Shown: positions 49,601 through 57,574 of the stretch, in pieces
How positions within the stretch are numbered: the stretch's first letter is position 1
Layout: every line of letters begins with the position of its first letter
Assembly: GCA_008933995.1 (NCBI GenBank)
Contig: WARS01000046.1
Location: 310,001 to 374,000 of the forward strand
Reading direction: 5' to 3'
DNA length: 64,000 nt
DNA from: Datnioides undecimradiatus
Lineage: Eukaryota; Chordata; Actinopteri; Lobotiformes; Datnioididae
The notes under the pieces: generated by a model
What the model was told of the DNA's origin: nothing
Database searches by the model: none
Seen by the model: the letters and a program-made list of their open reading frames with translations, nothing else
Program-made: the position numbers and the translations under genes

Positions 49601-50978
49601 TTACAGCAGGCAAAATTAAAATCCTGACTGAACAAATGAGCCAAATAAAACGTTCCTTTGTCTGATCCGATTCTTCTCGTAGATGAGTTAAGATATCGCT
49701 GAATATTAAGACACGTCTGGTTATCTGTTACCTGCGTGCTGGAGATGCTAATGCTTATTAAGATATTGTTTTGCTTTTCCGACACGCAAAACCTCATTAC
49801 CCGAACGCTAAGCAAGGTTGTTGTTTCCTGACACGCTGCGGCTCTCGATTCCCAGAGATTTAATTTGATATCCTGCGACTTTGAAATAGATTGAATGCGG
49901 TGTATTTTAATGAAAAGGTGATATCGAATTATTCACACTTCACCTGCTAACAAAGTGAACGATAATAAAGTAAGCCAACTTCTGCCTCCACACCAAACCA
50001 TTATCTGTCTGCGCACCCCTCCCTTCATCCGCAAGGAGGGCCCCAGATAAAACTGAGCAGCCACAAAATAATTAAACGGGTAATAGAAAAACTGCTTGAC
50101 AAAACTTTCACCTTTCCCTTTTGAAACACAGACTCTGCAGAATGAAACGACCTGTAAGAGTCCACCACTGTTTGGTTGAACTCATCACAACTTGCGTCCG
50201 CGCAAAGGCCACAATGCGGCCCCTAGTCGCTGGCTCGTTTAAACACCTGCTTCTCATCGCGTCCTCCGTAGCTGCTACGAACCCATTTTATTCAAAGTCG
50301 GTGCAGCCAGTTGGTAACACAAACAGTGTCTCCAAGCTCAATTCAAGAGTGGTTCTGCCCATTTCATTTGTTTTATTTAACCTTTGTTGCACCAGGCGAG
50401 ATATAAAGAAACTGTTTCTTATTAACAGTGGCGGTGACTGCCAGAGGACCTTTGTAGGGTGGAGGGAGGAGGAAGAGACACTGAAAAACAAAGAATACTG
50501 ATGAATCAATCAACTGAAACAGAAGTAAAGGATTTGGGAGTTGTTCAAATTGGTCGTACGCAGACCTTCAAAAGCAGTTATTGAGATACATTTATCCAGT
50601 TTGGGGCTGTTTACTATGATGCAGGAGGAAGTCAGAGTACTATGCTTGGCCATCAGCACGGGCTGCTGTACCTGAGTTTAGAAGGGGAGGGAGTATCCAA
50701 ACCAAACATAAGCTTTCAAAGAGTTTCTTTGCAAATATATATCCTGTATCCCGACAATCAAACAAGGCAAGTGTGGTCATGACGATAGTTGAATGGCCCT
50801 TTGATTTGCTTCACTGTCGGTAACTCCAACTCCAACAGTCTTTTCTTTTCACCTGCAGGAGGAGCCAATCCAGGGCTTCAAGGTCAGCAACTACCTGGAG
50901 TTCATGGCCGGCCTGGAGCACAGCTACAGAAACATTGTTCTCACCGACATGAAAACCATCCGAAACCCTGTCGAGTAG
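10922..50978 (+). CDS. tbc1d32: TBC1D32 (broad-minded), C-terminal part, 11 exons, 5' end outside window
   Basis: Eleven exons (10922-11044, 13669-13777, 16754-16847, 16928-17050, 20266-20349, 29588-29657, 31965-32080, 34735-34889, 36918-37058, 44992-45180, 50859-50978) join in one frame: 1324 bases, giving a partial codon, 440 residues and a TAG. All borders are AG/GT and all phases match. The peptide resembles the C-terminal third of vertebrate TBC1D32 as I recall it, most clearly at [17 protein letters not shown] and ELQVFLKEE. Known of the family: a cilium-associated scaffold of about 1,250 residues in human that acts with the kinase CDK20/CCRK in axoneme assembly and Hedgehog signalling, with human variants linked to ciliopathy. 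The C-terminal region is TBC-like, but I see no IxxDxxR or YxQ catalytic finger motif in these 440 residues, so Rab-GAP activity is not supported by what is visible. No promoter is in the window. Confidence 0.93.
11082..11663 (+). mobile_element. piggyBac-like element, copy 2, 5'-truncated
   Basis: It shares the body and right end of copy 1 (from gattggctgcctgaatgacg to cataatatgtcccc) and again runs straight into TTAA (11662-11665) with different flanking sequence. This supports TTAA as target site. The left ~180 bases and left terminal repeat of copy 1 are missing. It starts about 37 bases after the exon A donor, in the same orientation as the gene. Confidence 0.75.
11154..11258 (+). other. 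34-codon ORF inside the piggyBac-like element, copy 2
   Basis: Same start context, length and TGA as the ORF at 1295-1399. It reads [20 protein letters not shown] and a basic tail. It lies in the tbc1d32 intron, so it would be removed by splicing from that transcript. No function can be assigned. Confidence 0.3.
11935..12180 (+). repeat. dispersed teleost repeat
   Basis: Contains the wording ttagcttagcttagtgttaa, actgaaactggggaacagct and agcctgg, followed by aagctaactaattaacacg. I know this combination as a very common repeat in spiny-rayed fish genomes. It is diverged from what I recall and has no coding capacity. Confidence 0.6.
13669..13777 (+). CDS. tbc1d32: tbc1d32 exon B
   Basis: The acceptor ccggcag ends at 13668. 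The first base C completes the Gly codon left open by exon A. The next 36 codons read [20 protein letters not shown], followed by a segment with [11 protein letters not shown], and end on a complete codon (Glu). The donor is gag|gtcagc, usable but not strong. [14 protein letters not shown] and [11 protein letters not shown] match the TBC1D32 family as I recall it. The frame has no stop and continues exactly into exon C. Confidence 0.92.
13778..16753 (+). other. tbc1d32: tbc1d32 intron B-C
   Basis: A 3.0-kb intron, AT-rich in the middle (about 14880-15250 and 15780-15860). Purine-rich GGAA runs occur near 16270-16315. I see no exon, RNA gene or clear mobile element. Confidence 0.85.
16754..16847 (+). 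CDS. tbc1d32: tbc1d32 exon C
   Basis: The acceptor is ttccag (AG at 16752-16753) and the donor is gtaaga at 16848. There are 31 codons plus one base. The peptide contains [18 protein letters not shown], a proline- and aromatic-rich stretch that I recall as conserved in TBC1D32. It is separated from exon D by an intron of only 80 bp. If that intron were retained, the frame would meet a TGA within it and the remaining sequence would shift frame. Confidence 0.93.
16848..16927 (+). other. tbc1d32: tbc1d32 intron C-D, 80 bp
   Basis: A minimal teleost-type intron from gtaaga to ttttccag. Its length is not a multiple of three, and translation through it meets a TGA, so retention would end the protein early. 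Confidence 0.95.
16928..17050 (+). CDS. tbc1d32: tbc1d32 exon D
   Basis: The acceptor is ttttccag (AG at 16926-16927) and the donor is gtaagc at 17051. Two bases complete an Asp codon with exon C, then 40 codons and one base follow. The peptide opens [18 protein letters not shown], a Ser/Asp-rich and probably flexible segment, then has a basic, Cys-containing part (CRRHYCKVM). It is less conserved-looking than its neighbours but kept in frame on both sides. Confidence 0.9.
17051..20265 (+). other. tbc1d32: tbc1d32 intron D-E
   Basis: A 3.2-kb intron. It includes a cluster of gctagc words near 17160-17200 that forms imperfect inverted repeats, and AT-rich sequence around 18700-19450. No exon or known repeat is recognised with confidence. 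Confidence 0.85.
20266..20349 (+). CDS. tbc1d32: tbc1d32 exon E
   Basis: The acceptor is ctccccag (AG at 20264-20265) with a good pyrimidine tract, and the donor is gtcagt at 20350. The 84 bases complete a Val codon and encode [20 protein letters not shown] plus FTPAQYK, ending with one base of the next codon. The LSNSATERF and QYK stretches are what I recall from the same place in mammalian TBC1D32. This small exon sits alone between introns of about 3.2 and 9.2 kb. Confidence 0.92.
22424..22560 (+). repeat. dispersed teleost repeat (tttatttatatagcgcc type)
   Basis: The stretch with attcagttttatttatatag, cgccaattcacaac, caggcagaaaccttgg and ccatctgccctgacc matches a very common fish repeat as I recall it. 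It seems internally deleted relative to the full form. Confidence 0.65.
22632..22680 (-). repeat. end fragment of a gctgcaactaa-type transposon-derived repeat
   Basis: It reads attaatcgataatgaaaata then gtcattagttgcag. The reverse complement starts ctgcaactaatgac, the terminal wording of an abundant fish non-autonomous DNA element. The longer copy at 39596 is in the opposite orientation. Confidence 0.6.
23202..23223. repeat. (TA)n microsatellite
   Basis: About eleven TA units in intron E-F. Confidence 0.9.
25866..26062. repeat. (CA)n, then (CA)n/(TG)n inverted pair
   Basis: A (CA)n run at about 25866-25909 is followed, after about 100 bases, by a (CA)n run that turns through gcgcat into a (TG)n run (26010-26042), then another (TG)n tract to about 26062. 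The 13-base CA and TG arms around gcgcat are perfectly complementary. Alternating purine-pyrimidine sequence of this kind can form Z-DNA or a cruciform. Confidence 0.9.
26890..27124 (-). repeat. dispersed teleost repeat (ccagtggtggaagaagta type)
   Basis: The reverse complement starts ccagtggtggaggaagtacc, then cttttactcaagtcaatg, and later cctgcatttcaaatcctgct and taagaaaaagtac. I recognise this order as a very common fish repeat. The 5' end (low coordinates) is less clear. Confidence 0.65.
29588..29657 (+). CDS. tbc1d32: tbc1d32 exon F, with tandem NAGNAG acceptor
   Basis: The acceptor region reads tttacagcag, so the exon can start at 29588 or at 29591. Both keep the frame: the first gives Ala-Glu-Glu, the second Glu-Glu. 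The rest of the exon encodes [20 protein letters not shown] and two bases of an Arg codon. The donor is cag|gtacgt at 29658. I list the longer form because the first AG normally wins in scanning and because I recall Lys-Ala at this position in mammalian relatives, but both forms may be made. Confidence 0.9.
29658..31964 (+). other. tbc1d32: tbc1d32 intron F-G
   Basis: A 2.3-kb intron carrying one dispersed repeat (about 30000-30370) and a fragment rich in ttagcatgctaa words near 29870-29910. No other exon is seen. Confidence 0.85.
30000..30370 (+). repeat. dispersed teleost repeat (cacccacctgtcac type)
   Basis: Contains cacccacctgtcacccagag, then attagctgcagggatcaaaa, cagtttttgtaccgggctgg and ctttaaagtttggcatttg, ending near agccaagtgggctttggag. 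This order matches a common fish repeat as I recall it; the left border is uncertain. Confidence 0.6.
31965..32080 (+). CDS. tbc1d32: tbc1d32 exon G
   Basis: The acceptor is ccctgcag (AG at 31963-31964). The first G completes Arg with exon F. The exon encodes [20 protein letters not shown], then [18 protein letters not shown] and one base. Helical, with regular leucines. The donor is ctca|gtatcc, the weakest in the set. Skipping this 116-bp exon would shift the frame, so accurate use matters. YGSFLNIL and KHVKIFL fit the family pattern in the TBC-like region. Confidence 0.92.
32081..34734 (+). other. tbc1d32: tbc1d32 intron G-H
   Basis: A 2.65-kb intron with a weak donor (gtatcc). It ends with a (TG)n microsatellite (34659-34695) and a pyrimidine-rich acceptor. 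I see no recognised mobile element. Confidence 0.85.
34659..34695 (+). repeat. (TG)n microsatellite just upstream of exon H
   Basis: About eighteen TG units end 39 bases before the exon H start at 34735. In RNA this is a UG repeat, a known binding motif for CELF proteins and TDP-43. Confidence 0.95.
34735..34889 (+). CDS. tbc1d32: tbc1d32 exon H
   Basis: The acceptor is ccctccag (AG at 34733-34734) and the donor is tct|gtgagt at 34890. After two bases completing Ile, 51 codons follow. They include [19 protein letters not shown], then a leucine-rich helix ([18 protein letters not shown]), and end HAS on a codon boundary. GHDW, FLLMAGD and SAFVWP are recognisable TBC1D32 family wording. A (TG)n microsatellite ends about 40 bases before the acceptor. 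Confidence 0.94.
34890..36917 (+). other. tbc1d32: tbc1d32 intron H-I
   Basis: A 2.0-kb intron. Its first part carries a copy of the gaagtggg-type dispersed repeat (about 35104-35500); the rest shows nothing I recognise. Confidence 0.85.
35104..35500 (+). repeat. dispersed teleost repeat (gaagtggg type), copy 1
   Basis: Begins aaagggacactgtgg with gaagtgggcctgtatgagg and later has atccgtgctctcttcaagtc, tccatcggttggtttgcttg and tgtttt. The same landmarks occur in the same order at 51362-51806. The right end is lost or rearranged here. Confidence 0.65.
36918..37058 (+). CDS. tbc1d32: tbc1d32 exon I (TBC-like region)
   Basis: The acceptor is gcgacag (AG at 36916-36917) and the donor is cag|gtatga at 37059. 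There are exactly 47 codons in phase 0. The peptide opens [17 protein letters not shown], then [20 protein letters not shown], and ends [20 protein letters not shown] and [12 protein letters not shown] are strongly conserved TBC1D32 segments as I recall them, and lead directly into the Trp/Phe-rich block of exon J. Confidence 0.95.
37646..37675 (+). repeat. (TATTC)n pentanucleotide microsatellite
   Basis: Six consecutive tattc units. Confidence 0.95.
39509..39532 (+). repeat. (GT)n microsatellite
   Basis: About twelve GT units in intron I-J. Confidence 0.95.
39596..40110 (+). repeat. gctgcaactaa-type transposon-derived repeat, interrupted
   Basis: The left end reads ggctgcaactaaagattatt and then tcttgattaatcgatgattc. 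Further along, gggcgacgtctttaaacgtc and ttgttttgtccggccaactg occur, which are internal landmarks of the same abundant fish element. About 280 bases of other sequence separate the two parts, so the copy is either interrupted by an insertion or two fragments. Confidence 0.6.
40234..40330 (+). repeat. gggctgggtgata-type dispersed repeat fragment
   Basis: Reads cagggctgggtgatacgact and then aatatcacggttatttcagc. This resembles the start of another common fish non-autonomous element. Confidence 0.5.
41665..42045 (+). repeat. dispersed teleost repeat (ccccagaggatgaatcc type), copy 1
   Basis: Contains gatggactgtcatgaaaccg, acattcatgttccccagagg, atgaatcctgcc, gtgaggttgacttttatgg and a tail with atgctaacatgctaaacaat. 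This is a very widespread fish repeat as I recall it. A short inverted fragment lies at 63470-63600. Confidence 0.7.
44992..45180 (+). CDS. tbc1d32: tbc1d32 exon J (most conserved block of the TBC-like region)
   Basis: The acceptor is ccccccacag (AG at 44990-44991) and the donor is aag|gtgagg at 45181. There are exactly 63 codons in phase 0. The peptide contains [37 protein letters not shown] and [11 protein letters not shown]. This is the best match in the window to TBC1D32 and resembles the C-terminal half of TBC domains, where an aromatic-rich helix precedes a G-D-Y-Q type helix. The exon starts with ATG by chance; it is an internal exon, not a translation start. Confidence 0.96.
45686..45713. 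repeat. two overlapping, mutually exclusive hairpins
   Basis: ggttagct and agctaacc (45694-45701 and 45706-45713) are perfect arms around cggt. accgagc and gctcggt (45686-45692 and 45699-45705) form a second hairpin that uses the same bases. Probably a by-product of gctaac-rich repeat sequence. Confidence 0.85.
48738..48753. repeat. (TA)n microsatellite
   Basis: Short alternating TA tract in intron J-K. Confidence 0.9.
50859..50978 (+). CDS. tbc1d32: tbc1d32 exon K, last coding exon with TAG stop
   Basis: The acceptor is acctgcag (AG at 50857-50858). There are 39 codons and TAG at 50976-50978. The peptide opens [20 protein letters not shown], continues [16 protein letters not shown] and ends PVE. 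The EE...GF.VSNY.E pattern and the YR..LL.DM..IR ending are the TBC1D32 C-terminus as I recall it. An in-frame alternative ending through a 109-bp intron inside the stop region is conceivable (see findings) but unproven. Confidence 0.95.
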   Translation, partial: EEPIQGFKVSNYLEFMAGLEHSYRNIVLTDMKTIRNPVE

Positions 50979-51361
50979 GAGCGCGTTGAGCCCTTCGGTG
51001 CTGCTAAAGAACGTTTTACAGCGACCATCGGGCAGTTTTTAAAGCCTTAAAGTGTGTTTTCCCCGCCGCTCCTTGTCCCGCAGGCCGTCGCTGTGGGCCG
51101 TGACTCACCGAACATGTGTGTTTGCCACGTTTTCATGCTGATCAAACCGCTCAGCGAGCTCATAGCCGGCAGATGGGGATGCATCATGGATGAGGTGCTT
51201 CGCCATCAGAATGAAGATGGTTCAATTTGCGATGGCGCCGGTGGAAGACAGATTTCAGGGCACCTTTCCACAAAATCTCTGAAAGCTCGTACATACAGTC
51301 TGCGTCTGAGTCATGTGTGTGTTAAATTGCCTTCAAAGAACAAACAAGGCCAACATGTTTC

Positions 51362-51806
51362 ATAGAAGTGGGGTTGTTTGAGGTCCTCATCCATATTATT
51401 AGTATTAACTGCAGTAGATGGTGGTCGTCATGCCTGCAGTTTGGAGAAGCAGCACAAATCAATATCCATAAGTGGATGCTATATTTAGAGTAGTTTCACA
51501 CTTTACCTGACAGCCCTTTCTGATGGAGAACTGAATCTGCATACTCATCCGTGCTCTCTTCAAATCCACCAGACTCCATCGACAAAAGCAGTCATTTTAC
51601 CTTGGAGCGCACGGGGCTGCTGGTGCACCGTTGCCTCGGTTGGTTAGTTTGTTTGTGTTATCGTGTGACGTCTGTGAATCCGAACCGACCCTTTAAAGTA
51701 TCAGTCAGTGTCCCTGTGAGAAAGAGCTGTCTGACAGCAAGTCAAAGCGAAATGTGACCTGAACTCAGCCCGGGCCTTGTAAACCGACTCGCCCCACTTC
51801 AAAAGA
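51362..51806 (+). repeat. dispersed teleost repeat (gaagtggg type), copy 2, with both ends
   Basis: Starts agaagtggggttgtttgagg and ends ccccacttcaaaaga, so the two ends are short inverted matches. Internal landmarks tcatccgtgctctcttcaaa, agactccatcgacaaaagca, gtgtccctgtgagaaagagc and gtcaaagcgaaatgtgacc are typical of a common fish repeat; part of them is shared with 35104-35500. Confidence 0.7.
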
Positions 51807-52079
51807 TAAGAAGCAACCATCGATTTAAAACCTAAAAAGTGTGTTGTAGTCACCATATCACCACCATATGTAGCAGCAATGCTACAAAAACGTCTTAATT
51901 CATGTTTCTTTATTAACTGATAAGGAGATCATCTATAAGCTGCCAACAAATCCCAAAAAAGACAAAACCAGCAATGAATTGATCCTGTTGACTCCCTATC
52001 CAAAACCTGAGCTCCACATTATCCAAAAACTATTAAAATGCACATCAGAGCCACACTGTTGCATATTTATTACCATGAA

Positions 52080-52102
52080 CAGACACACACACACACACAC
52101 AC
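52080..52102 (+). repeat. (CA)n microsatellite
   Basis: About eleven CA units in the probable 3' UTR or flank. Confidence 0.9.
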
Positions 52103-53646
52103 AAAACGTCCTTCTACTGTAAACACTCAGTGCAGCACCACATGCGTATTAATCCGCAGCCGAAGAAGATGCACTTTACTCCAGTTTGAGTCGCGTTTGC
52201 TGGAAACTGTCCAGCCGTTTCAGGGAATTACTGAACATTTTTATTAATAACGCGAAAACTGTTTGTTAAAGATTCAAAGTCTGGACAAGGACAAATGCAT
52301 TTTGGGCTTCGGAGGTCGTTGAGTATTGAGAAACAGACTAATTCATGGTAGTACCCTCAACTTACACAATTTCTTCCAAACTAGTTTAATATCTACTATG
52401 ATAATTTACCTGCATGTTGCACCTGAGGGAAGATGTACATTATGTAAATACTGTATATTGTGATGATTATGAACAGCTGTCGTTTGAAAAAAGGGTTTCA
52501 TTCTGTCTCTTTGTGTTTCTGACAATGCCTACATGGCATATCTTTTGTATGTTTTCAACAAGATGTTCCTGTTCTCAGTGTTAACAGAAACACTGAATGT
52601 ATTTTGATACAGCATGACGTCCAGACAAATTAACAACCATTTGAATCTTATGTTGCCATGGTTTTCTAGAGTATCCTCTATAGGCCGGCAGAGTCTGGCC
52701 GTCTCGTGGTTATTACACACATCATTAATGCCGGGACACGCAACAATGCATCACACGGCCCTCTCGTATTTGTGCAGGTCTTTGTATGAAAGATGCATGA
52801 GGAAGGTTGTATCGTTGTGATAAACCCTCATTAGTAACCACAGCCTTTTCTCTCTCCCCCTGCGCTGCCGGCCTGTTGTCCCTCTTCAGATGCAGTGAGG
52901 TCTGAATAATAAATGAGTTCATCACATCCATCCGTCCCTCTGTCTCTCCCACAACACCAGTGTTTACCGGGGGAATGTGCAGGGCGCAACAGAGGCGCTG
53001 GCTTACAGTGAGAGACACCGATCAAAAGACGGCGCCTCACACCGAGCATTTCACCACCGAGGGTGTTTAACATTTGAGCCCCGTGCTGAACCTAAAATTG
53101 AACTTTAAAGCTGCATTAATTTGTTTTTTTTTGGCCACTTGGGGGCAGAAGTCCACAACAAACCAAACACTACAAACAGATCTGACATATTAAAGCCTTG
53201 TAGAGTTTTAAGGGTGGTCAGTGAACACATGGAGCAACATTAGCAACAACTTGGAGACATCTTCCTGCTGACCTGATGGATGTGAAAGGACAACATTCAC
53301 CCACTCTTTACCTCTGTTTGTGTGTGTGACAGCCTTTGTTCCCAAGCAGGTAATGTTTCATGAGTCTATCAAAGGTTTGTTGCTGGAAACGAGGATGATG
53401 AGCATTGAGACTGAACCAAAGCAGTAAAGCTGTGGGCCGGAGAAAGAACACAACAAGCTGAAAGACACTAAATAATTCTGCAGATGGATCTCTGTTGGTT
53501 TCAGTTCTTCCAACATGTTTTCATGAATCAAAGAGAAAACCAGATGCTGAAGTATTTGTGAAACAGAAAGATTGTTCATAAATTGAGTTTTCATTTTTGT
53601 TAAATCTGTGCATGATATATTTGTTGCCTTTGGTAATTGTCTTGAC

Positions 53647-53652
53647 AATAAA
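53647..53652 (+). terminator. candidate polyadenylation signal AATAAA
   Basis: AATAAA in gacaataaatatg, followed by eight T. It would give a 3' UTR of about 2.7 kb for tbc1d32. The earlier AATAAA at 52908 is an alternative. Confidence 0.25.
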
Positions 53653-56053
53653 TATGTTTTTTTTATAAATATGTTTGAGAAAGCCGAAGAAGATTATTTG
53701 GCATTTTTGAAACTGAAATCGAAGGCTGGAGGAGGGAAACTGTCTGAGTTTCCAACCAACTAATGAAATAACACAATTATAGTTACTGAAATTAAGATGA
53801 AATTAACATTACTCATTACTTTTGTGGGTAGAGTGCAAATGCAAATGCAGCCTATATTCTGGTCAAGTTTACAGCGGCATGAGACAGTTCAAACTATGTC
53901 AGTTTGCTTTTCATCATAATTGTCATATATCTTATATAAACTGAAGAAACTTGAGTTGAATAACTTATTAACTAAACGGTTTAACAACAAATCCATCCAG
54001 TGGTTTTTCCTCTATCAAATCCTACTGTCTAACCAAGACAATACAAGTGTAGCCCACAGGTGAAAAGAGAACAGAAGTGATGCACAGCTTACATCCTTCC
54101 TAGTGACTCTTTGCCTTTATATGCAACAAATGGCAAGTAATTTTATAACGTCTGAGAAAAGTGCAAGTCACTGTAACTAATTACTAATTGACAGTAATTT
54201 GCACAGCACTGCTGCAGGTGAGTTAATCTTTTGTTGTTAAGTGGCAGGACTGTGATTAAATGGACTGGGAGCTATGTTAAGGAGGTTCTGTTGATGCTAA
54301 ACTGTGAACGTTAGCATGTTCTTCAGATGTGTTAGTCACCGGTGTTCAGTCACTGAACAGCTGTAACAGCAGAAAATGTATGTGAAGCGTTAAAATATGC
54401 TTCGGGTCTTGGTTACAACCGTACAATGTGAGTTAAACCTGAGCTGTTATGTTTGTAAGCCCATAATATAATTAGTATTCTGATTAATTAATTAATAAAG
54501 GTGGACCTCCCTTCCTTCAGCTGCACAGAGATGGAAGGACTATAAACCCCAGCTGTGTAGCCTCCTGCTGCAGCTGTTAGTGTGAATAAATCCAGTGGTT
54601 TTCATGTCAAAGTTTGTTTTTAACACCCTCTTATCAAATAAACTGCAGCTTACCGTCAATTCATGTGCCGCAACAGTGGCTGTGTTAAGAAAACACCATA
54701 AAACAAAGACACTGAAGAGACGATAAGGAGCTCCTCAGCTGTTTCTGCTTTTGCGGTTTTTAGTGAAATGTCTCATATGGAACGAGCATATCGGATAAAC
54801 ATGCAGATGTCAGGCTGCTAACAGATGTGAAAACCAATAAAAGAGGTTCAGATTTGATTTGTGGGCTGACTGGGCGCCTGCGATAATGATTTTAGCTCAT
54901 TCAAGCCTTCACTTAGACAGGCGCAGAACCAGAAAACCCCCAGAGGCACAGAGATTTACTTACGCAGCCTGTCAATTTAAAGGAAATGAAGTACACAATG
55001 TGTGTGTGTCTGTGTGTTACATTGTTGTTTTACATGCTCTTCTGCGTCCATGAGAGAAACTGCCCGTATGGACCTCATCTCTGGGCTAAAGCATGAGCTC
55101 AGCCTGACTTGCTCACTTGTTTCAGTAACAGGACAGTGAGCGCTGAGGCACTTTATGTCCTTAAGAATAAATCGATCAGTATTTGGCCGTGTAGCGTGTC
55201 CCGTCCTCTGCTCTGTCAGTCTGCTGTGTGGAGTGAGTGTCAAGCTGTTACAAGATGTCGGTGTTTGCTCTGTGCTCTAGTTTCCAAAGTTTGAGTGGAG
55301 ATACAGTATGAGAGGAGTCTGTGTGTCAGTGGTGGGACTCTGATAGGGCCCATATTAGACATGTCTGTCAGCGGTGCACAGTGTTTTCATCAGCTGAGTC
55401 CATGTGGATGCTGCTTCTGTTGAGCGGAGCGATGTGCAGAGTATAAGAGAGCAGGAGATTGATTTAGTGGGGAGAGACAGCGGTGGGCTGTAATCTGTCA
55501 AAGCTGCAGAGGATCCAAACCTTCTTTCTTCAGGACACTGTGAGGGAACTCGACTTTGCTGAGAGAAATGAATGTTCCTGGCTGCTAGATGGATGGCACT
55601 TCTAGCTTGAAACAGCCCGCTGTGCAGTTCAACAAAACCGCACGAACTCGTGAAGAGCGAGGGGACGTCTGACCCCTTTTTTCTGATAACACTTGAGCAG
55701 CCTGGCAGTGCACCAGCTGACACGGGCTGGTGGGGACAGCTAACCTTTTTAAGAAAGCAGAGACAAAGGGAGAAGAAGTTTTGTCTCTGTGTTAAGAAAA
55801 GACAAAAGTTTTCTGAAGCAGGGATGGATGAAATTTACTACAACTCTAGGGTCACTAAAAAAAGAGACTCAACATAGAGAAAATTCAATGTGCCAAAGCC
55901 TTTGAAGCATGATGTCAACAGGGGAAGCGAACATGCAAAATCATGAACCCTTGTGTTCTTATGATTTTGAAATCCTTGGCTCTTAAATTCACATTTATCC
56001 TTTAAAGGAAGCAATCAGTGTCTTATTATTGTGGTTTCTTCAAAAATATGTAT

Positions 56054-56095
56054 AAAAGTATATATTTAAAAGTATATATTAAAAGTATATATTTA
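56054..56095 (+). repeat. short tandem repeat, three units of about 14 bp
   Basis: Units of the form aaaagtatatattt follow each other three times with small changes. Confidence 0.85.
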
Positions 56096-56107
56096 TCTCA
56101 AACCTGC

Positions 56108-56405
56108 ATTCTGTCTAATGACCAGCAGGGGGCGATAACACTGGTTGCAATTAGCAAAAACTGCTATTCAATTCCGCAAAATGCAAAATGCCCGTTTTGA
56201 CAGGTCGCTACCATGACAACGACTGTCAGTCATGATAAAGGTGGGGCGTGGCTTATCCACCCCCTCATCCTTGCCACTAAAACCCAATGTGGCGGCAGCT
56301 GCAGTGCCAAATTCAGGGCTTTTAAAAACACAGACCGTGCAAGGAGAGGGGCAACAACACAAGTGAAGCCAAAACATTGTGATCGCCCCCTGGTGGCTGG
56401 CTGCA
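56108..56405 (+). repeat. dispersed teleost repeat (gaccagcagggggcga type)
   Basis: Starts ctaatgaccagcagggggcg, contains tttgacaggtcgctacca and ggggcgtggctta, and ends gatcgccccctggtggctgg. The order fits a common fish repeat as I recall it, with an internal deletion. The gcagggggcg and cgccccctggtgg ends are partly inverted. Confidence 0.6.
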
Positions 56406-57574
56406 CTGTAGCTCATTAACCCCTTCACGTTAGCCGACGGGACATCAAAGGGTCTTCAGTTTGTTTTATTACATTATTTGATGCTAGAAGACGGTGCGGC
56501 TCATGTATAAAACAGTAGTCTACAAACCAATGGACAACAGCACAGTGGCTACATCTACTTCTAAACATGGTGCATGAGCAAAGCCAATGTTTTTACCATG
56601 TGACAACCAGCTTCTGATTAGCAAACGGACAGAGAGAATGAAAGATATGACACATAACAAGTGTCGTCAGATGGAAACAATCACAGGATGCTCCTGGCTA
56701 CTGGAATCCTGCCGTGATCACTTTACTGTAGCTTCCTGACAATTTAGTGCTGACGCAGCGTTGTTTTGCTGTAATTTACTGGGATATACAATGCTGCAGT
56801 GTTCGTTGTGTGGTGGATGCAGAATGACAGCTGGCCTGATGGCGGGTTCGCATTATTAACCGAACTGGTGATAAAGAGAGTTCCTTAAATCTGAGGCCAA
56901 CAAACCGTCCATCGTATATTTGTCTGTCCTCCTAACAATGTACAAAACTTTAGGTTGCAAACTTCACTTTTGCCAAATTGACACATCATCAGCACAAATT
57001 TATAAGCTGGAACTCAACTAAACTGGACTCTCTATTGACTTTTGATGAACTATACTCTACTATACTCGGTGCTGTTGCCTGAGCGGACCCTTGGCCATGC
57101 CTCAGAGAGTTAACAGAGTGAAATCAGGTCCTCGGGGACGTCACTGAAGTCTGGTGCCCACTGAGGCATGAGGGGCTCAATGTCGGGCTGTAATATTTCC
57201 AGGAAACTCGGTTCAGTTGCAGAAATGAAGAGGATGGGACCCGAGAGATCAGGACGACATAATTGTGGTATAGATGATAGGGCACGTTCAATTAGTCTCC
57301 CCGAGCAAGAAATTTGAAGCGGTGCAGACGGCGCTGAAAAGAAAAAGAGAAACCTGAACTGACGCTTCACTCTGACGCTGATTCAAGTGTGCTATTTGTT
57401 TCTCATTTCATAAAGGCTGTCGAGATGGGAGTGCAACCTGTAGATGATTCAGTTTGCTGATGTTTATGGCTTGTTTTCATTTAAGTATCTGGCTGTCAGT
57501 ATCTGTGCAGGCTGATAAAGCACTCCCACCGCTGCCGTAGCTCCTTTCAGCACATTTCCAGCAAATTACGTATA

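Larger units (their letters stand above)
45181..50858 (+). other. tbc1d32: tbc1d32 intron J-K, 5.7 kb
   Basis: The last coding-sequence intron. It has an overlapping hairpin pair (45686-45713), a (TG)/(GA) low-complexity stretch near 46588-46618, a short (TA)n tract (48738-48753) and AT-rich parts near 47450-47600 and 48230-48360. I see no further exon. Confidence 0.85.
50979..53660 (+). other. tbc1d32: probable tbc1d32 3' UTR and downstream flank
   Basis: No coding exon follows the TAG. Candidate AATAAA signals on the + strand are at 52908-52913 and 53647-53652, the latter followed by a T-rich stretch as expected for a cleavage site. The region includes a dispersed repeat (51362-51806) and a (CA)n tract (52080-52102). 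Which signal is used, and where the UTR ends, cannot be told from sequence alone. Confidence 0.5.
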
